Shown piece after piece: positions 59,244 to 64,000 of a DNA stretch of 64,000 nucleotides. A program made the position numbers and the translations under genes. This DNA comes from Elysia chlorotica (Eukaryota; Mollusca; Gastropoda; Plakobranchidae), in NCBI GenBank assembly GCA_003991915.1, contig RQTK01000176.1, forward strand, positions 252,544-316,543, written 5' to 3'. The notes below the pieces were generated by a model that was given only the letters and a program-made list of their open reading frames with translations, was not told the origin of the DNA and made no database searches. The first letter of the stretch is position 1. Each line of letters opens with the position of its first letter.

Positions 59244-62200
59244 AAATAGAGCGGAGGGGTGGTGGGGGGTAGGGGGGGGGGGGGAAAGAGAGAGAATGGG
59301 AAGAAAACAACCGAGAGTGAGAAAATAATAGAAACGTCGGACGTGGGACCAAGAGATAGATATAAAGATAGCGAGAATAATTCAAGTCACAGAGAGAAAC
59401 AATGAATATTTCCGTTCATATCCAGAAACACTGCATAAGTAACTCGAAAAAGATGACAGTCAGTCAAAAATGTGTACATGATCTAAGCAGTGGCACTTGG
59501 GCTTTGATAATTCAAGTATTTTCTATATTTTAGATTATGGTCAGAAGTTACAGCTAAACTGGACTATCAATTAAATGAAAATAAAAACAAAAGAACCCAG
59601 ACCAATGCAAAAAGCTAGGTAGCTTGTTTATGATCTTTAGCAACAAGAATGCTTTGCTTTGGTTAAAAAAGACATGAAATCAACAAAAAAGAATTTCTGA
59701 AAGCAATTTTATATTTTCAAAAAGCCCTATAAGTCAGGGTCGATGATCTCATATCAATCAATACAAATGACTTTCATTGGCAAAGTTTGACAGCCCCAAG
59801 GTTGCCTACATCGCAAAAAGAAAGAAAAGGGATACGTGCCAGCACATACTAAACAGGGACCTTGCAAAATGTAGAACTGAAAAGGCATACTGGAGTTAAG
59901 AAAGAGAGGAAAAATATTCAGAGTGGGTGGAGCAGTGTACTTGAACCAAATATTTTGATGCAACGTGAAAGGGTGTAAGGGTGGATATGACAACAAAAGC
60001 TAACAAACTGCGCAGGCTTCAGGGACAGTATAAACGTTTGATTAAAGGCTGTAAACATAAAGACAGAAAAACCGAATGAAAAGCCAAATCCTAAGGAACC
60101 TACGGTAGCAAAAACATGTCCACAATGTGCAAGTTCATAGCTCTTTGAGATAAGGAGAAAAGGAAAATAAGAAAAGAAATATTATTGCAGGTTTATTCCA
60201 GGTAAGCTATGTCAGTGAGCGTTGCCGTTGTTTTGATTTCAGATCAGATAGAAGCGCCTAAGAAAACGATTGATAAAGCAAGAGTGTGAGAGAGGGTGGG
60301 GTGTGGGAACGGATAGTAAGAGACAGAGAGACGGAGAGAGATCAGGAGAGAAGAACAGCTAGGAAGAACGGAAGACAGATGCAAAGAATTAGAGAGTAAA
60401 AAAAAAGAAGCAGACTGAGATAGAGAGAAAGAAAGAGTGTGTAAGTGTGTGTGTGTGTGGGGGGGGGGGGTGTTATAAGTAAAGTTTAGCTGGAGAATTA
60501 GAGAGAGGCGGTGTGAGTGCCAAAATTTAAAAAAAAATGAAAGAGAAGAAGAGGAGGTCCAGCGCGCACATTTATTACAGGTAAAGCAAAAAAAAAGGTA
60601 TGTGTCCTCGCCCTTCAAGGCCATAGGGCGCGGGTGCTTTTTATTAAGTTCTTTTTTCTTTTTTTTTTTTCTTTTTTTTGTGTGTGTGATCTTGGCTTTT
60701 TTTTTCTTTCCATTAAATAGCTATTGACCTTGCTTCGTTTACGTACTTCTGGTAATTTTCCTTCTTTAAATGTTTACAGTCAGACTTGAGGAAAATGTTG
60801 TTGTTGTTTTTTTGTGGGTGTTCTGTATGGGTGTGATATGTTTGAGTAAACATGAACAACAACTTCGAATTCCAGAATAGGGAGGAAAAAATATAGACCG
60901 GCGTATTGTGTGGAAGAAAGAAGAGTGCAAGAAAACACTGGAGGCATGACAGAGAGAAAAAGTTCCGAGTTGGAGAGAAATGTTTAAAAAAAGAGCGAAA
61001 GGGTTAGAGAGAGAGGTAGATCTATAGACAGAAAAGACAGACAGACTGACAGACATACAAAGAGGCAGAGAGGTCGAGGGAGCCCAAGTAAAGAGCAAAT
61101 TCAATTATACGTTTTAATTAAGTTAAAGTTCCCTTCGTTTCACAGAGAGATTGGTTTGATTGAACTGAATTAAAAGAAGACAGTGTTGACAAAACAAAAC
61201 GAAACACTGACAATCATGAAGGAGAAATGCCGTAATATTACACTATCGGACAAGACCGCTAAAATCTAGAACCACTACAACATTTAAGAGCCTTATTTCC
61301 CATCAATCCGCATGAGGTAAAGCTTATTACATGGAATAAAGTAAAAGATATGGCAACAATGGCAAAGTGTACTGTTTGTTTTTTTCTTTTGTTTTTTTTT
61401 AATCTATTTATTTTAATCTTTTTCTTTAATTCACAAGCGTGAACTGTTCTTTTTGTTTGTGTGCGTGAGTTGACAAATCTGGCAGGTTTTTAAAAAAGCG
61501 GAGGAGAGGGCGGAGGTTGGGGGGGACAAACTGGTAAACTTTCAAAGAAAAGGTTGTAAGACACATTGGTGGAATTAGAAGGGACCCCAACACGGGTGTA
61601 TAATTATTTAGATAGTTTAATTTTAATTTTATTTCTTCATTGATTATAAAACCTCTGTCGAGAAAATAATAAACAGGAAGACTCAAAATTCATTAATATA
61701 CAGTTTAGCAGTTTTAAGTATTCCCAACTTTCAAAATGGGAGGTCCTTCAGAACTGGTGGTGTAGTAATGCAAGTAGGTAGGTAGGCTAAAAGAAGCTGT
61801 ATATTTTATTCTACAAAGTAACTTCCTCGTAGGGACCTGTAGTGTTTTAGTTGGTGAGAGCAGAGGATCTATTGAAGCCGTAGTTGCTAATCTATCTACA
61901 TCTAGAGAAAATCGGACGGGTGTTACGTCGCGTTGCGGCACAGAATTAGCGTACAGGGTTGCACCTAATGAGTCACTCCAAGCGACGCGCTATCGCACTT
62001 TTCCTCTCTCTGTTCAACGCCTTCAGTCCGTGCTTCAGCGATAAGCGTGGAAATAATTAATCTTCCAATCTCGCACACGTTTTATCCAAACAGCGGCCGA
62101 GTTGACACTGAGCATGAAGAAAACAGGCCATTATATTATCACAGGTCTACAAATAAATCCTTGTTGTTCCTAATTATGTTACTACAGTTAAGCTAACACG

Positions 62201-63663
62201 CTTAGAGTCACTGCCACTGTGTAACGTTAGAAGATTTATAAGTAAGCGCTGGTTCTAATTATGTTGAAGGCCATTTTGGGTTGACCTCAGTAGCGTACAC
62301 TATTACATCCTCTATTTAACTAATGAGCAACACTTTAAATAGGAAAGAAAATACAATACATAAGCCTGCAATTAATGCCAACACAGCTTAGGTTAGATAC
62401 AAGAAGTGTCTGGCATGTGTTGTTTATCCTGTAGAAATTGGAAAACATGCTTTCACACAAAACTGTCATACTGCAATTTAAAAACAAAGGCTCTGTAATG
62501 TTGGAGTGGGTGACTATTTTTTTCTCAAAAGATAACGCGTGTGTGTGTGTTAGGGGGGGGTGTGGTTGGGGGAGAGGAGGGGGGGGGGGGTTCCTCCACT
62601 ATACACATGTAATTTGTTGCACAAGTTGCAATAAAATTGACGCTTGCTTTAGCATTCGTCGTAGTAAAACTAGAAAATATATATATATATATTAGTAACG
62701 CAGAAGTGAATGGCAGTATCAGCAGCAACTTATAGGTAGTGCCGTAGTTGTGAAAATGTTAAAACTTAGTAGCGACAGAGGAAAAGAGGGGAAGCTTCAT
62801 CCATTCATTGGTGCCGTGATGAGAGAAACTAACACAGTAACATCAGAAAATAGTGAACACCCAACGCTGAACAGGGGAAAATGCCAGTCTTAGCATCAAA
62901 GTTAACCTAGAAAACTGGTTTTTAAAGAATTTTTGGGAACAGGTGTACCAAGAATGTCAAACAGTATCGCCAAGTCCCCTGTTAAAACGCCCGTTTGATT
63001 TACAGTAGAGCAGCTCGACCTTAAGGGGATCGGTGGGGATCTGTACATTGTTTCCCCACAGGCCCTACGTTCTACATCTACTCGGCTGCGCTGCCAAGCC
63101 GCGTGGAACAAGATGAGATGTGAAGGTTCAAAGCTGTACAAAAAAAAACGTGAAGAGAGAACACTCCATCAAAAGTAGCAGTAGGAAAAAGCCAAGACAT
63201 CTTTTGTTCCTTCTCTCTAAAAACATTGTAGGTTACTGGTTCGCAAAGTTTGCGTTCGACAAACGAAGTGGTAAAATCGCGGTGGAATAATTTAATTGTT
63301 TACTTCGGTTCCGTGAATTTGAAGCGGAAAAAAGCAATTTGGTGCGCTTGCTTTTTTTGTACAACGGTACTAGCAGACGTACTTAATTTTGATTAGCAAT
63401 GCATCACTATGGTTATGATGACTACGCTATGAAAGTATGATTCTATCTTTATCATGAAAGGTATTTATATTAAGTTAGTTATACACATACAGTGTATCGC
63501 GTCTATTGTTAAGCAATATCTGTGCAACAGGAATGGACAGAAAGAAAAAAAAAACAGTTCGAAGATAAGCGTATAATCAGATCTAAAAAACCGCCTCTGG
63601 TTTAATGTAGATCAAGCTAAATTCAATTTACCGGCTAGACTACTTGATATAGAAAAAAAAGGG

Positions 63664-63742
63664 GGGGCGTAAGGTAGCTCAGTCGGTTTAGCGTGCGGTT
63701 TCTTATCAGGAGGTCTCTGGTTCGAATCCCGACCAGGTCACC
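63664..63742 (+). mobile_element. tRNA-derived SINE head
   Basis: It has the A box TAGCTCAGTCGG and a perfect B box GGTTCGAATCC. The ATCAGGAGGTC between them is nearly the same as in the copy at 1956. The stems are degenerate, so it is a SINE rather than a functional tRNA. Confidence 0.6.
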
Positions 63743-64000
63743 TAATTCGGTTATTCGGTACTGATTGGGTTGATACCACTAGGCCTACAGTGTGATCGGC
63801 TTGTATGATACACTCACTCAGCCCATTTACTGAAAATGTGCACTAAAAATATCAATCACCAGGATGTTAAGCTTAGAAAAAGCTAAAAAAACGAAAGCCT
63901 AGGGAAACGTGTCTAACTAGTTACAGATAAATTTATTATTTTGTAAAAAAAAAAAAAACTTTAGGAAACAAAGAAAATGGCCTTAATATAGCTAATAGAG

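Overview
The window is eukaryotic, intron-bearing, AT-rich and very rich in microsatellites. It is probably from a lophotrochozoan animal, most likely a mollusc. That assignment is inferred from small secreted C-type lectins in tandem, dense (GA)n/(CT)n/(GATA)n tracts, tRNA-derived SINE heads and short dispersed repeats; no sequence proves the species. No rRNA, intact tRNA, CRISPR or bacterial-type operon was seen. Two assembly gaps (runs of N) lie at 47300-47381 and 59143-59243.

Layout: (1) 1-18500 holds no recognisable gene. It contains microsatellites, two ~0.85 kb inverted repeat arms (3437-4330 and 9118-9955), tandem duplications at 11.3-12.3 kb and 15.36-16.13 kb, a short palindromic MITE-like element and dispersed repeats. 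(2) 18.5-27.6 kb on the minus strand is a C-type lectin domain (CTLD) cluster. It has four intact CTLD exons, all entered in phase 1, one clear signal-peptide exon (27524-27566), a truncated CTLD tail (24367-24511) and a footprint of segmental duplication. (3) 27.6-33.5 kb is gene-poor and repeat-rich. (4) 33520-57687 on the minus strand is one large gene for a PLEKHG-type DH-PH Rho guanine nucleotide exchange factor. I could join 15 coding exons with consistent phases (8,322 nt, 2,773 residues). The DH-PH core sits at about residues 775-1120, between very long Ser-rich, apparently disordered arms. (5) 57.7-64 kb is upstream/intergenic sequence with GA tracts, a gap and a SINE.

The most striking anomaly is in the RhoGEF gene. 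Its third coding exon, which encodes an essential part of the DH domain, lies on the opposite (plus) strand at 47031-47147. It is flanked by ~107-bp inverted repeats and sits next to an assembly gap. Its phases fit the neighbouring exons exactly, so either the assembly is locally mis-oriented or this exon has been flipped between inverted repeats. A second notable case is CTLD exon B: its C-terminus runs into a dispersed repeat, and the repeat appears to supply the splice donor or stop codon.
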